DNA from: Morella rubra
Lineage: Eukaryota; Streptophyta; Magnoliopsida; Fagales; Myricaceae
DNA length: 64,000 bases
Direction: 5' to 3'
Assembly: GCA_003952965.2 (NCBI GenBank)
Contig: CM025853.1
Coordinates: 6,867,007-6,931,006, forward strand
Made by a program: the position numbers and the translations under genes. How positions within the stretch are numbered: the first letter of the stretch is position 1; each line of letters opens with the position of its first letter. The notes below the pieces were generated by a model, which saw only the letters and a list, made by a program, of their open reading frames with translations, had not been told where the DNA came from and made no database searches. This document shows, piece after piece, positions 45,091 through 56,939 of this stretch.

Positions 45091-45110
45091 CACTTCCAAA
45101 TTGAATTTCG

Positions 45111-45929
45111 TAGGCTAGACATGCATGTGTAGAAAAGTGGCTGGAATATGATCCACACATAGATGAGTGCAGTATTGATTTTTTTGAAGTTTTATATGTG
45201 ATTGAAGAGAATATTTTAGTCATTTTATTACACCAAAATTTTTGGATGTCTAAAATTTCAGCACCCAAACACAAAATTTGGAAAAGCAAATGTATAAAAC
45301 AAGCCACCTCCTCTTCTTTATTTAATAAGCTAGGTAGCGCATTTCTATCGATTTGATTTGGAAAATCAAATCGAAGCCGTCCAGTATAACAGCTAGCAAT
45401 TTGGCCTGAATCTTTTCCCATGTGATAAATATGTAACTATTTCTATATATAGATTACGCATGTTGTTTTACTAATCCAACAAAGTAGACATTAAGTATAG
45501 TCCTCTAGGATTTTGGACATAAATATGTAGTGATCATATTAGGTTCTTTTGTTTGTGGTCGTACGGTAAAAATTAAGTTTTTATTTTTTGCTTGAGACAA
45601 TCTGGAGAAGTACCAGTATATGCCCTTCCGAATAATGGGATAAAAAAGAGTACAGCAACTTTCAGCCCACCAAAATTAAATTTTGGTTTTTGGTGTATGG
45701 ATATATTAATTAAGACTTGGAATTAATTAGTTGACGTAATATTATATATTTTACCATCGTGATGGTTTTTTTTTTGTCAATCATCACAAATCATATCCAC
45801 AATACCTACAAATACCGTAATCAAATAAATCAACAAATAACAAACCAAATAATTCCTAAATCGTTGTAACATACCACGTGCACAAAAATCACACCAAAAC
45901 GCACTAAATCTCCACAAAATTCTTAATAT
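45111..45929. other. Unassigned junction between two CACTA elements
   Basis: No coding region is recognised. There is a perfect 11-bp inverted repeat (CGATTTGATTT / AAATCAAATCG) at 45349-45359 and 45363-45373 with a 3-nt loop. A possible CACTA-like end, TATGTAGTG at 45525, is too weak to call. Confidence 0.35.
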
Positions 45930-46129
45930 TTCACCTAGTTAAAAAACCAAAGAATTTGAGTTTGGACTTACTCTTAAACGATTCTAAACACTCTCCCCAC
46001 CAAAAAGATGGTGTTTGGACTATAAGGTTTGAGGGGAAATAGCTCTTGGACGTTGGGTGTTGTCTCCTCCTTGTCGTGGGTGTGTTTTTGCTCTTCACCC
46101 ATGGCCATAGAGCATTCTAGTTCTTGAAG

Positions 46130-47500
46130 CTCGATAAATCCCGATCGATAGATAAAACGGCCGATCAATCGCAATGTCAGCTTTAAAATTCTAGCATTAT
46201 TTTTCGGATGATCAATCGACATAGAATCCATGATTGATCGAAAAGTGCATTTAAAACAACACTGTCCTTGGCAATCGATCGGTAAATAAAATTATTTGAT
46301 TGTTTCAAAACCTCAAAACGACGATGGATTAAAATGATAGATCGGTTCAAAATTTTTGACTTTAAAAAAATTGATTGACCAATTTTTTTTCGTGATAAAC
46401 TTTTTTGCATTTGATCAGTTGGCACATAGCAAAATGACAACATTTTGATTGATGGATCGGCATGTGTAGGTGTTCGAACGGTTGGATAGATCTAAACGAC
46501 ACCGTGTTGAACCGATCAATCGGTTATGTGCCGATCAATCAGTGATCTTAATTATTAAAAAAATGACTTTTAATCTTAAAAATGACTTAACTATGAAATA
46601 TTTTTTTTTTTAATTTATGATGCCATCTTAATACATGCCTCATACTAATAACTTATAATCATGTGCTAAATAAAGATTATACCACTAGTTTATACCATGT
46701 ATATGTAAACTAACTCTTGCACTATGTTTCTAAGATATAACATGTACAACATAAATATGCTTTCCTAAAGACTAATAATGTGTACTTGATTTATTTTTAT
46801 GTAATCTATGCATATCCTAGTCATACTTTGTTTATGTATAATTTATGAGTGCAAACATTTAAACACAAAATGTTTAATCACTAATTCTCAACCACTCATT
46901 ACGTATATGTACTTAAATTACAACTCCATCATCAACTATCTATTCTTGGACTGTTTATGTATATATGTACGTAATATTTTATTAAATTATTATATTATGT
47001 TTATTGTTTGTATATTTGATCAATCGTTATTTATTTTACCCTAATATGTATTTTTTTTGTTAAATTCTTATATTGTCTACATTAATTTTTTATTTGATCA
47101 ACCGTTATTTATTTTTTTGTACTTATATATGTATGTACATATGTACTTAGATTTTATATATATTCTTATATTGTTTATTTAATTTGCAATTATTAGGCTG
47201 TCATATTCTTACACTCATAAATATATACTTATATTGTTTGTTTGTCAATCGATCAGTCAAAACAACTGATCAATCGTCATGTGCCATTAAAACGACATTG
47301 TGCGAACCGATCGATCGTGTCGTATAACCAAAACGACAATGTATTAACACGATTGATCAGTTTGCAATTATGTCCCGATCGATCAGTTGGCACATAGTAA
47401 AACGACGATGTCTTGACTGATCGATAAGCATGTTTAGGCATTCGAATAGTTGGATAGATCTAAATGACACCTTGTTGAACCGATTGATCAGTTATATGCC
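46130..47500. repeat. Internal CGATCGATC-type palindrome cluster
   Basis: Many GATCGATC, GATCAATCG and CCGATCGATC copies occur here. As in the CGTTCGAACG family, a second cluster lies inside the element upstream of the transposase-side gene. Part of it (46400-46760) is tandemly duplicated at 47370-47679 plus 48102-48160. Confidence 0.7.
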
Positions 47501-48190
47501 GACCAATCTATGATCTTAATTATTAAAAAAATAATTTTTAAATTGAAAAATGACTTAATTATGAAATATTTGTTATTTATGAAGCTATCTTAATACATGC
47601 CTGATACTAATAACTTATAATCATGTGCTAACTAAATATGATATCTCTAATTTATACCATATATATATAAACCAACTCTTGTAAGGCTATGTGGAGCTTG
47701 GTTTGTTATATCTGACTCGGATAGTACCCGACCTTATTCGACAAAGAGCGTTTACAGTTTAAGAAGGGATATTTTGTGAGGCTTAGTCCATGGACCGGAG
47801 GCTTGGGCCGATATTTTCTTGACCCGGTTTATTTGGTGATGCAGCGACCTAGGTGGAAGTCCTTTATATGTTATGCTCAGCGTTAGGGTTTTATAATGTC
47901 AGATTGTCCTTTTGCGCCGTTTTATGCATGACGGCTGCCTCCTTGTACTTTGATCAACAATAGTGAAATCTCTGTAACTTTGTGGACGTACCTCACATTG
48001 AGGGAACCATGTAAATCTCTGTGTCATTGTTTATTTATTTTTCTTCTTAATTTTCGTTTCTCACGTTATTCCGCAAAGAGGGAATCGTATTTTTCCCAAC
48101 AATTCTTACACTATGTTTCTATGATAGAACATGTACAACCTAAACATGGTTTCCATAATCAATTGTTATTTTATTTTATTTAAAAACATA
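46400..48190. repeat. Tandem segmental duplication, period about 970 bp
   Basis: The blocks GATCAGTTGGCACATAG (about 46418 and 47388), GGTTGGATAGATCTAAA/GAGTTGGATAGATCTAAA and CTTAATACATGCCT recur in the same order. The second copy is interrupted by a solo LTR at 47680-48101; the first copy shows the empty site at about 46714. Confidence 0.8.
47680..48101 (+). mobile_element. Small solo LTR, 422 bp
   Basis: It starts TGTAAGGCTATGTGG and ends TTTTTCCCAACA, flanked by ACTCT and ATTCT. The duplicate segment at about 46714 reads AACTCTTGCACTATG without insertion, so insertion and a 5-bp target duplication are clear. LTR-like features include ACATTGAGGGAACCA and GTAAATCTCTGTGTC near the 3' end. 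The family is undetermined. Confidence 0.75.
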
Positions 48191-48198
48191 TTTGTAGT

Positions 48199-48222
48199 TA
48201 TATATATATATATATATATATA
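48199..48222. repeat. (TA)n microsatellite
   Basis: About 12 TA units at the left edge of the compound insertion in the CACTA spacer. A matching TA run lies at the right edge (55429-55441). Confidence 0.9.
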
Positions 48223-49784
48223 TCACCATATGTGAGGTTATCATATTCTATGATACCCGAGGGTTGACTTAAGACTTCCCTAATTTTATTGGGCAAAAAG
48301 ATTGGGTAATCCTTTAATGAATTTTTCTTTCCAAAATGCATTTTTACAATCATCTCGGAGCATAACTCGGGAGATGAAGACATCTTTATACCACCTAAAA
48401 TCATTCAAAGTGGGGCATTTAAGGTTACTAAGTTGGTGTCATACCTCGAGCTTTCAAACATCACATGCATATTGTTTATGCTCTCTTGTTTGTGATTAGT
48501 AGTGAGATTAGGAGATATTTAGTGACTAAGAGAGAGTATTTAGTACTTGAGATACTAAGTTTGAAACCTTGATTAGGACATGATTTAGTGAGAATTGGAG
48601 TTCACCTCAACTGAGTTATTGTTCAAGAGATTGAGGAGTACGTATTGGATCAATTTAAATTTTTAAGCTAGTAGGTCATTTTATCTTGAAACCTTGATTA
48701 GGACATGATTAAGTGAGATTTGGAGTTCGCATGCAACTAGGTTGTTGTTCAGAATGTTGAGGAGCTCGTATTGGATCAATTTAATTTTTTAAGCAAGTAG
48801 GACGTTTTTGTCTCGAAAACCGAACCACATGATTTTTATTCTTTTAATATGTTGGGAGATTATCCAGAGTTTATGGTTAAATTTGGAGACTTTTTATTTT
48901 TTGGAGGCAAGTAGGTCGATTTCTCGAGAGCAATTAGGTTGATTTGTGATTATCAAAAGATTAGTGAAACGATTAGCAAGACTTAGCCATTAAGAAAGGA
49001 AAATTCGGCTGCCCTAGAGAGTGACACATGTGAGGGCTAGATAGCATGACAAATCAAAGCTAGAAGCACGATGAATCGATGCAAAAAGCATGACCAAAAA
49101 GGCTAAAACCTAGAAAGCATGAAGTGTCAAACTGTAGGAGTTTCGACGATGACTCGCCATGGCTACCTAGGAGAATTTCAGCCATAGCCTTGCCATGCAG
49201 CTGCTTAGGTTGGTAGGTGTCGAGGAGAGAAATGTAGCCTAGTGACTCGCCAAAGCTAGCCTAGCTAGGCCGACACATGTTGAATGCAACCGGCTGTGTT
49301 TTCCTATAAATAGGGTGGATTTCGACCTTTGAAGAGTACACCATTCAATCTGAATTTTTGTGAGTTAAATCTTGAGAGCAAGAGTGAAGTGGTAGAAGAG
49401 GAGGAAAAAGTTTAGCAAAGATCAAGCATCTTAGAGGTAAAGTTTAGTTGGTTATCTTTGATTTCGATTCAAGTTTTCAAGATGATTATTGTGAATCTCT
49501 TGTCTTTGTTATTCTAGCATCTCTTGATGTTATTAGATTTTCTATTCTTCTGTTGTTCTTCATGTTCTTGACGAAGAACAAGCTGTCTTTCGAAAAAGTA
49601 TCATTTTCAAAGTTCGATTTCGTTTTCAAGTTGTTTTTCAACTTTGATCCATTTCTTTCAAAATTTCTTCCAAAAGTTTTTTTTCAAAGCTTGAACATAT
49701 TTCTTTCCTTCTGATTTCAATACTTTTTATGTCAAAATTAGTATTTTCTACATGGTGATTAAGCCAGTTTTTAACCGAGAAATA

Positions 49785-51005
49785 AAGTGTTGTTTTTCTT
49801 TCATAACATTTTCTTTGAGAACTGTTTTATAATGTTGTGATGATGGAAACGAGTTAAGGTGTTGCATATCATAAATGAGATGTATGGGCGTTGATATGAG
49901 ACATGCATACTTAACTTGTACGTTGGAAAGGAATATTTGATGTTCAAGTATGGTTAAGGTGTTGTATATCATGAATGATATGTATAGGCATTGACATGAG
50001 ACATGCATACTTAACGTAATACTGTGAAGACGTGACAGTACTGTGCACAAGAGGATGTGTTCACTTGTTGTGACATTCTGCCTCTCCGTCGTACGTGGAA
50101 AGATTTGAGGAGTTTATTCTACTCTGGGAGTAATGTTGGAGGTTACTTGTAATCAAGTGATTCACTCTGGGAGTGAGAGGAGTGGTGATTGAGAAATGGA
50201 AAAGATATTTTAAAGAATTGAGTCTTTTCATTTACTTTCTTATTTGAGATTTTATTGTTGAACGGGCTATTCTGTTGTACTAACCGCTGGCTTTACTAAG
50301 TCGTTTGAACTCACTGTTGTTTATTAAATATTTCTTTTGTCAGTTTTCAACATGCTTTGTCACTCTGGAGTTGAAGATTTCTTTTATTGTTGAAAGAAAA
50401 GATTTTGATTTTGCCTACTCTTCACAGTGTTGTTTTTGCTTTGACAACATTTTCCTTTGAGAACTTTTTATAATGTTGTGATGATGGAAACGAGTTAAGG
50501 TGTTCATATCATAAATGAAATGTATCGTTGATATGAGACATTTAACTTGTACGTTGGAAAGGAATATTTGATGTTCAAGTTGGTTAAGGTGTTGCATATC
50601 TGATATGTATTGTTGACATTGCATACTTAAAATACTTGAAGAATGACAGTACTGTATTTCACTTGTTGTGACACGTATCCTCTTTGAGGATACCGTATTC
50701 TAATCTGTAATGCCGCAAAATACGGACCATGTTCTACTCTGGGAGTAATGTCGCAAAACATGGAGGTTACTTGTAACCCGTCACTCTGGCCCAGTGATTC
50801 ACTCTGAGGAATGAGAGGAGTGGTGATTGAAAATGGAAAGATCATAATTTTAAGAATTGAGTCTTTTCATTTACTTTCTTTTCTATTGAGATTTTATTGT
50901 GAACAGTTTCTTCAATATCTTTTATTCTATCTGCTATTCTGTTGTACTAACCGCTGCTTTACTGAGTCATTTGGACTCACCTTTGTTTGTTAAATATTTC
51001 TTTAG
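49785..51005. repeat. Duplicated 600-bp block within the gypsy LTR
   Basis: The blocks 49785-50360 and 50424-51005 share TAATGTTGTGATGATGGAAA, TTGTACGTTGGAAAGGAATA, ACTCTGGGAGTAATGT and TTGAGTCTTTTCATTTACTT in the same order. It is a tandem duplication internal to the LTR. Confidence 0.88.
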
Positions 51006-51793
51006 CAAATGTCTGAGGTTTATTTAGGTGAGTTCACCAAAGCCATTCAACATGGCTTTATCACTCTGGAGCTGACCTTTCGAGTCTATGTCACACGTGA
51101 CCTAGATGTCCTGATAGAGGGACAAGGATATAGGTGGATCACTCTGCACTCTGATAATTACGTCAAGATAATTTCTTCAGTTTTATGCTTTCTTAGTTTC
51201 TTTTCCGCAGTAGTTTTCTTTTGTAGTTAGTATGTACATTATAGAAAGTTGGTCATCTTTTCTAATACCTCGGTATTAATAAAAGGTCCTTTGTGTGTTT
51301 TACTTAATATCTTGTTGCTTTGTCGATCTTCCCATAGGCCATAACCTCAGCTTTATAGCTGTGTCCATTACAATATGACAATGCTTGATGTCTTCACGAT
51401 CCCGGCTATTATAGATGGTATCAGAGCTATGTTTTAGGAAAGCAAGGATAGTTAGCAAAACCTAAGAAAACGAGAGTGTTAGGAAAAGCACTACCTCTTT
51501 AGTAAGCTTAGTATGATCGTAGGTATAATATGATATTGTCCTTATCTTGTGGTAATTTTGGAGTTTATAACCTACCTTTGTGTTTCAGGAGATAATGCAG
51601 CTAGAAGGAATAGAGATAGAGGAGGGGAGAACGTGCATGAAGGGAGTTCATTTGATAAATTTGCCAAGCACCATCCCCCTAGTTATGAAGGAGGTACGTA
51701 ACCCTTTGTGGTTGAAAATTGGCTTTTATGAATATTAAGGAATTAATGCAAGTGTTAGAGTGCACTGATGATCAAATGATACGATATGCCTAT

Positions 51794-53021
51794 TGTTGAA
51801 AATTCGCAAGTGCACGAAATCGTAACAAGTAATATAGTAATAAGAAAGGATGTTGAACCCACGAGGACTACTCACCTATTAACTATTGAAATTGTTTTAA
51901 TTCTAAATTATTTGAAAATCAAGAAAAGTGGTGGATTTTGAATTTGTAGAAACAAAAATAAATAAACTTAAAAAAAAAATTTCACCCAAGAAGAAAACAC
52001 TAAGGCATCCGACTCACCTAACCAATCAAATCCAAAATCCTAACCATGCAATCAGTCAATTATCAACCTCTTTGACGGCAAAATATTCTAATTTATCTAA
52101 GACCCTCTCTCGAGTAGAATTAGAATTACCCAACATACAACAACCCGTGATATGTCTATGCGAATTTAGAAACAATTGAGCACATTAAGATTAATAATAT
52201 TTCTCATAAAAGCCACACAAATCACGTTGGCACATTCTTTCTTTCGTTCAATTCATGGCATACATCATTTGAAGCTAAACTATGTGCATCATCTCTCGAG
52301 TTAACATGCACACAACAAATCATTCAACTATTGGCTAGATAATTGAAAGCATTAAACTCAATGATGTATACTTCAAAAAGAATGGTAAAAATTCGATCAC
52401 ATGGTAATAAGCTTCAGAATTGTCATGGAGAGGCTACATCGTAGCCTTAGCAATAGAAATTAGTTCATAGCAAAATCAGAATAAATCAAAACAACTTTGG
52501 AATTCATAATGAAAATTATACAAAGAGAAGAGAAGATAAAAGGATTAGGAAGGAACTATATGTAGATCGAGAATCTCAATTGTTGACAAACTCCAATTCA
52601 GCCTCCGTCTTCTTCACCTTGTTCCAAGCTTCAGATTCCTCTCCAGTGGTGAAAAACTCTCCTTCTTTTATTGCCCTAGTCGTTCTCCCTCTCCTTCCTT
52701 CAAAACCTATTTGTTTCCTTAAAACAGGGTTCTCAAATAGGCAGTTTTCCCTCGACCTCTGACTTGATGCTATGTTTTCACCTTTTTCTGTTCCTTTTTT
52801 GGCAAATCCCAAGACACAAAAGTTGTAGCCTTTTCTCTTAGCTTTTCGTAGACACCACGATTGACCTCATTAGTTATATATCAAAAGATATGCTCCAAAT
52901 ACCGAAGGGTGTTTCAGGAATTCCAGGAATTCTGAGAAAGGAAAGTTTCCTTTGTTAGTTCCAATAAATCAACACAATTATGATGACCAAATGTGTGAAA
53001 TAAATTCTCACATCAATGTCA
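51794..53021. mobile_element. Solo LTR, 1.2 kb, nested in the gypsy gag
   Basis: It starts TGTTGAAAATTCGCAAGTGC and ends CATCAATGTCA, flanked by CCTAT (51789-51793) and CGTAT (53022-53026). The flanks on both sides are gypsy gag. No internal domain is present. The family was not determined. Confidence 0.72.
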
Positions 53022-54105
53022 CGTATCAACAGAGAGGAGAAGCCAAAAGGTGGTGGCAAGCCAAGAAGGAACTCTTGGAGATTGAGTGGACTTAGGAGCA
53101 ATTTAAGAAGGAATTTCTAGATCGATATTTTCCTGAGATGATTAGAGAAGCCAAAGCCCAAGAATTTACCACCTTAAGTTAGGGAGGAAGGTCAGTATCT
53201 GAGTATGCTGCTAAGTTTATAGAATTATCTAGATTTTCTTTATATATGATTCCTGATTTGGTAAGAAATCTCGTAAGTTTGAGAGAGGATTACAGTCCCG
53301 TATTAAGGAAAGAGTCTGTTGCCATAAGTTTGAGAGTTTTTAGCAGTTAGTTAATAGAGCCTCAATTGTAGAACGAACCTTACAGGAGAGTGCTATTGTT
53401 AATGAGCAAAATAAGAAACTCTCTTTCCAAGAGACTCAATTCCAAAGACAGTCATCAGGAAAGAGAGGAGGAGGTAATTATGGAAATAGAGGCAATGGAC
53501 AGTGGGATAGAAGGAATGGTCCTAGTGCTGCTGGAATAGTTTTTTTACGTGTGGAAAGCTAGGTCATTTTTCTCAAGATTGTAAAGCGAAGCAAAGATTC
53601 CCTCAGAGTGGACGTGGGAATCAAGTTACTAACCCCGGTAACAATCAGAGAGGAAATCCTGGTAATAATCCAAGAAATCAACAGAGGGGAACTGGACCAG
53701 CAAGAGTGTTTGCTCTGAATGTGGAGGAAGCAGAGCAGTATGAGAATATGGTGACAGGTACTTTTTCCCTTTCTTGTGGATTAGTAACCGTGTTGTTTGA
53801 TACTGGTGCTACGCATTCTTTTATTTCACAGAATTGTGTAAATAGACTTCGATTGTTGGTAGAACCTTTATTTGTTAGACTTGATGTGGTAACTCTGTTA
53901 GGGATAAATAGTATGTGTACTAAGAAGATCAAGAAGTTTCCAATGGAAATAGAAGGATGGAGATTGCCTATAGATTTGACAATCCTAGATTTGGGTAACT
54001 TTGATGTGATTCTTGGCATAGATTGGTTATCTGGCTATCACGTAACATTAGATTGTCATGCGAAGGAAGTGAGTTTACTTGTCCTATGGTTTCATCAAAG
54101 ATAGG

Positions 54106-55428
54106 AAAGCCTGCCTCATCTTGTTGGATGACATATCAAATGAAATCACGATCTTCTTCAGTGACATATTTTTCCCACCATTGTCAAAGAGATCCGGTGA
54201 AGTCAGAGATAATTGAGTGAAAGACCCATTTTGGTAGAATAATACTTTTGATCATGCTTCAGTGTAATCATAATAACTGAAGCGAATAGAATGACCAGGG
54301 AGATCTTTGAGAATGGAAGGATGAGATCCCCATCCTTGACAAGAGAGGATTTTGACTATAAATATCTTATGGAAAATGAACTTTTTCTAGGAAGGATCGA
54401 ATTTATCTAGAATTGGATCAATCTTGACAGAACCAGTGCTAACTAAAATAGCTTTGTAAAAGCTTATTGACTTGGAGGGGTGATCTGGGATGGAGTGCCA
54501 TTTGGGTGGCAAATAAGCTTGGACTAGAACAATGATTTGGATATTTTCAAGTAGTGCTTTATCTTGTTCGATGCCTTGAAAGGTGACTATCTGCAGGGGA
54601 TTGAGCAAATGACGGTGACATCACTCGACATGGAACATGTTACTGATGTAAGAAGTGGATTGAAACATTCTATTCATGATTTAACTTCTGGACACAGGGA
54701 TCAAACAAGATAATAAACTGGTTGTGACCCTATCTAGGCTTCAACCTTATGACTTAACAATGCTAATAAGACATACCCTCTCATGGCCATCTGCTCAAGC
54801 CTCACTAGACGACATATCGAATCAAATCACGATCTTCTTCTGTGAGATATTTTTTCCACCATTGTCAAAGAGATCCTGTGAAACCAAAGATAATTAACTC
54901 AATGCCTTCTGGCCCGAAGAATGCGCCAAGCAGCACCAGTAAAACTCTTAATGTCATTAGTAAATAGGAAGAACTTTTAATTTATAAAGTTCAAGATCCT
55001 GAATTAAAAAGGTCAATATCTCACCAAGCTAAGACATGTCTTAAGTAAAAAAGAAAATAAATTAAAAATCCATAAATCCCAGGTTAGTCTTAATAAAATC
55101 TTAGACAAATTTAAGAAAGCCCATAAACCAGTAACCTTACAGGATTTACAAAATGAAGTGCAAATAGTAAAACAGGAATTTAGAGAATTAAAAGACAAAA
55201 ATAAAACTTTAGAACAAGAAGTACTACTTCTAAAAATTAATAAAAATTTTAAGGAACAAAGTCAACCTTCTGAGTCTAATCATTCAGAACCTGAACCATC
55301 TATCCCTCACATCCCTCAGGATGATCCAAAAAGTAGTAACAAATTCCTTCTTATTATTAGCATGATGCATTTTCAAAAATGGCATTCTAAAGTCACTATT
55401 AATGTCAATTCCAAGTATACACTTGCTA
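54106..55428. mobile_element. Possible endogenous pararetrovirus fragment, rearranged
   Basis: The minus-strand stretch (about 54608-54100) resembles the movement-protein part of plant pararetrovirus-like polyproteins (TFQGIEQDKALLENIQI, PPKWHSIPDHPSKS). The plus-strand stretch (about 54930-55430) has a coiled coil and then FQKWHSKVTINVN, the usual lead-in to a caulimovirid-type aspartic protease. Two direct copies of a 100-bp block (AATCACGATCTTCTTC) lie at 54140 and 54817. It is broken and rearranged. The right edge falls in a (TA)n tract, a known preferred site for such integrations. Assigned from memory of the family; moderate confidence. Confidence 0.42.
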
Positions 55429-55649
55429 CTATATATATATAGTTAGATTTTATATATATTCTTATATTTTTATTTCATCAATCGTTATTCATTGTCTATG
55501 TATATATGTATGTACTTAGATTTTATTCAAATAGGTATTTTATTTAACTGTTTAGCTTTGCAATTTTTAGTAATTTTGTGATCAAAAGGGTATTTCGGTA
55601 AATTTACATATCTAAATGTCAGAAAAAATAAAAAAATAAAACGAACTCA

Positions 55650-56880
55650 TAAAATGTAATCAAAATAAGTAGATATCCAAAATGTAAACATATGTCCAAA
55701 TACATAAATAAAAACTAAAAATATATAGTAAAAACTAAAAATCAAAAGATCATCAACAAAAGACGTTACATCTGTAGTAGGCTCGGGAAGCTTTGCAGGA
55801 TTTGCCTCCGTGTTGAACTTCTCGAGGGTCTTCTGGATGACCTTCATGCGAGCAACAACCTGCTTGTTACACATTATCGCGATACTGCGCTCCTCGTCAA
55901 TGTCTTTTTGGAGCGACTGAATCTCCTGCTCCAATTTCTCCACATGCTCCTCAGGAGGCCTCTGCGAGTTCTTGACAACTTTGTTGACATGGGTGTTGAG
56001 GTCCCTAAAGAGTTGGGCCACCCAAGGAGGAGGTGCTCTAGGGGCTCCCGTGTTGATCAGTGCCACCCAAGCAATCATCGAATTAAAGCCCCCCAGTCCC
56101 CCTACTCTTCACTCCTTGACATCATGGCCTTGTTCGGTGCACTGCTGACCGACGTACGTGGCTCTCCGTCACTGATCATGACACCCGGAGCCATCAAAAA
56201 CTTAATTAGGAACACGCCATATGAGAGGCTAGTACCATGAGCAACCAAGCCTCTCCCACTATTAGCTAGTACATGTAGAGCGGGAGATCAATCCGCATCT
56301 GCTAAATAGCCAAGAGCATGCACTCTGCTCTAGGGAATGGGCCCTCTGTGGAGTGGATATGCCATCGATGTTGAGCGTCTAGATCAGGTGCATTAGCCAC
56401 TAGAACATAAAAAACTCACTTTGTTTAATGAGGCTACCAACAACTCTAGGCGTTTGCCCTGTCATAATGGTCCACAACTCCTGCTTCAACGTCTTCTCCT
56501 CATCAATCAGGGGTATTGCTGGGAAGAATGGGTCGTGGGTCGCTCACAGCTCAAAAACGCGGCAATGATATTTGGCGAGAATGAGAACTAGATGTCTCTC
56601 CCTATCAGCTGCAGCTCATCTCCATCACCCCAAGGGACAACAGCACAATAGAAATCTCATAACAGGCCCTCCACACAGATACTCATACAGGAGAGCTGAT
56701 GTGAGAATCCCTGATACTCAAAAAACAGCAACAAGGTGTGATCCTCAAACATTAGCTCATCAAAATCCACTAGCGTCACTAGACGCTCTCTGGCCAATGG
56801 CCGAATCTTCTTCGGAACCTGCTGCACACGGGATGACTATCCTGCCCTGGTCCTCAAACTAGTGCGTGCATGCTAAACTC
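55650..56880 (-). pseudogene. CACTA ORF-A (putative plant transposon protein-like)
   Basis: Minus-strand readings include ERLVTLVDFDELMFEDHTLL near 56770, GVFLIKFLMAPGVMISDGEP near 56210, a basic/proline linker and a C-terminal coiled coil (HVEKLEQEIQSLQKDIDEER, KVIQKTLEKFNTEANPAKL) ending at about 55760. Compared with the copy at 5108-6197, the segment before the linker matches LPHGLLISCMLVAAGVPILP in placement and character. Stops around 56540, 56390 and 56100 break it. It sits between the outer and inner CGATCGATC clusters, in the same orientation as the element. Confidence 0.5.
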
Positions 56881-56939
56881 CAAACATTTTATGTATGTTG
56901 CAACAACTATATATAAATATGTGTTAATAAATAAAAAAT

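Larger units (their letters stand above)
38015..45110 (-). mobile_element. CACTA element, minus strand, heavily invaded
   Basis: The left terminus CACTACAACAAATTTTTGC begins at 38015, with TCA before it. Reading right to left: subterminal motifs (about 45080-44690), ORF-A remnant (44280-43290), a 28-bp minisatellite, about 90-bp satellite units (40700-40440), internal TTCGAACG motifs (about 40390-40140), the gene-B start MKLLCVLE (39996) and the 3' subterminal region (38540-38160). This is the same order as in 1-9803. No TNP2 domain remains, so it is non-autonomous or deleted. The right terminus was not found; 45110 is approximate. Confidence 0.65.
48251..54105 (+). mobile_element. Gypsy chromovirus-like element, LTR-gag-protease, broken
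   Basis: The LTR runs from about 48251 (TGATACCCGAGG; start inferred) to 51413, followed by a primer binding site TGGTATCAGAGC at 51416-51427. Gag is read at about 51590-51790 and 53022-53690, ending in a CCHC-type zinc-knuckle region. The retropepsin domain (about 53700-54105) has DTGATHSFIS and the C-terminal LGIDWLSGY motif. Sequence after the protease is lost. It is a fossil with several breaks, interrupted by a solo LTR, and Tekay/Del-like by gag sequence. Confidence 0.78.

Noticed and set aside
45086-45421. Minus-strand ORF at the junction between CACTA elements
   Set aside because: No recognised domain, biased composition and no conserved neighbour; likely chance.
45522-45533. CACTA terminus TATGTAGTG
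   Set aside because: The inner sequence does not resemble any CACTA end in this window and no partner or target duplication is evident.
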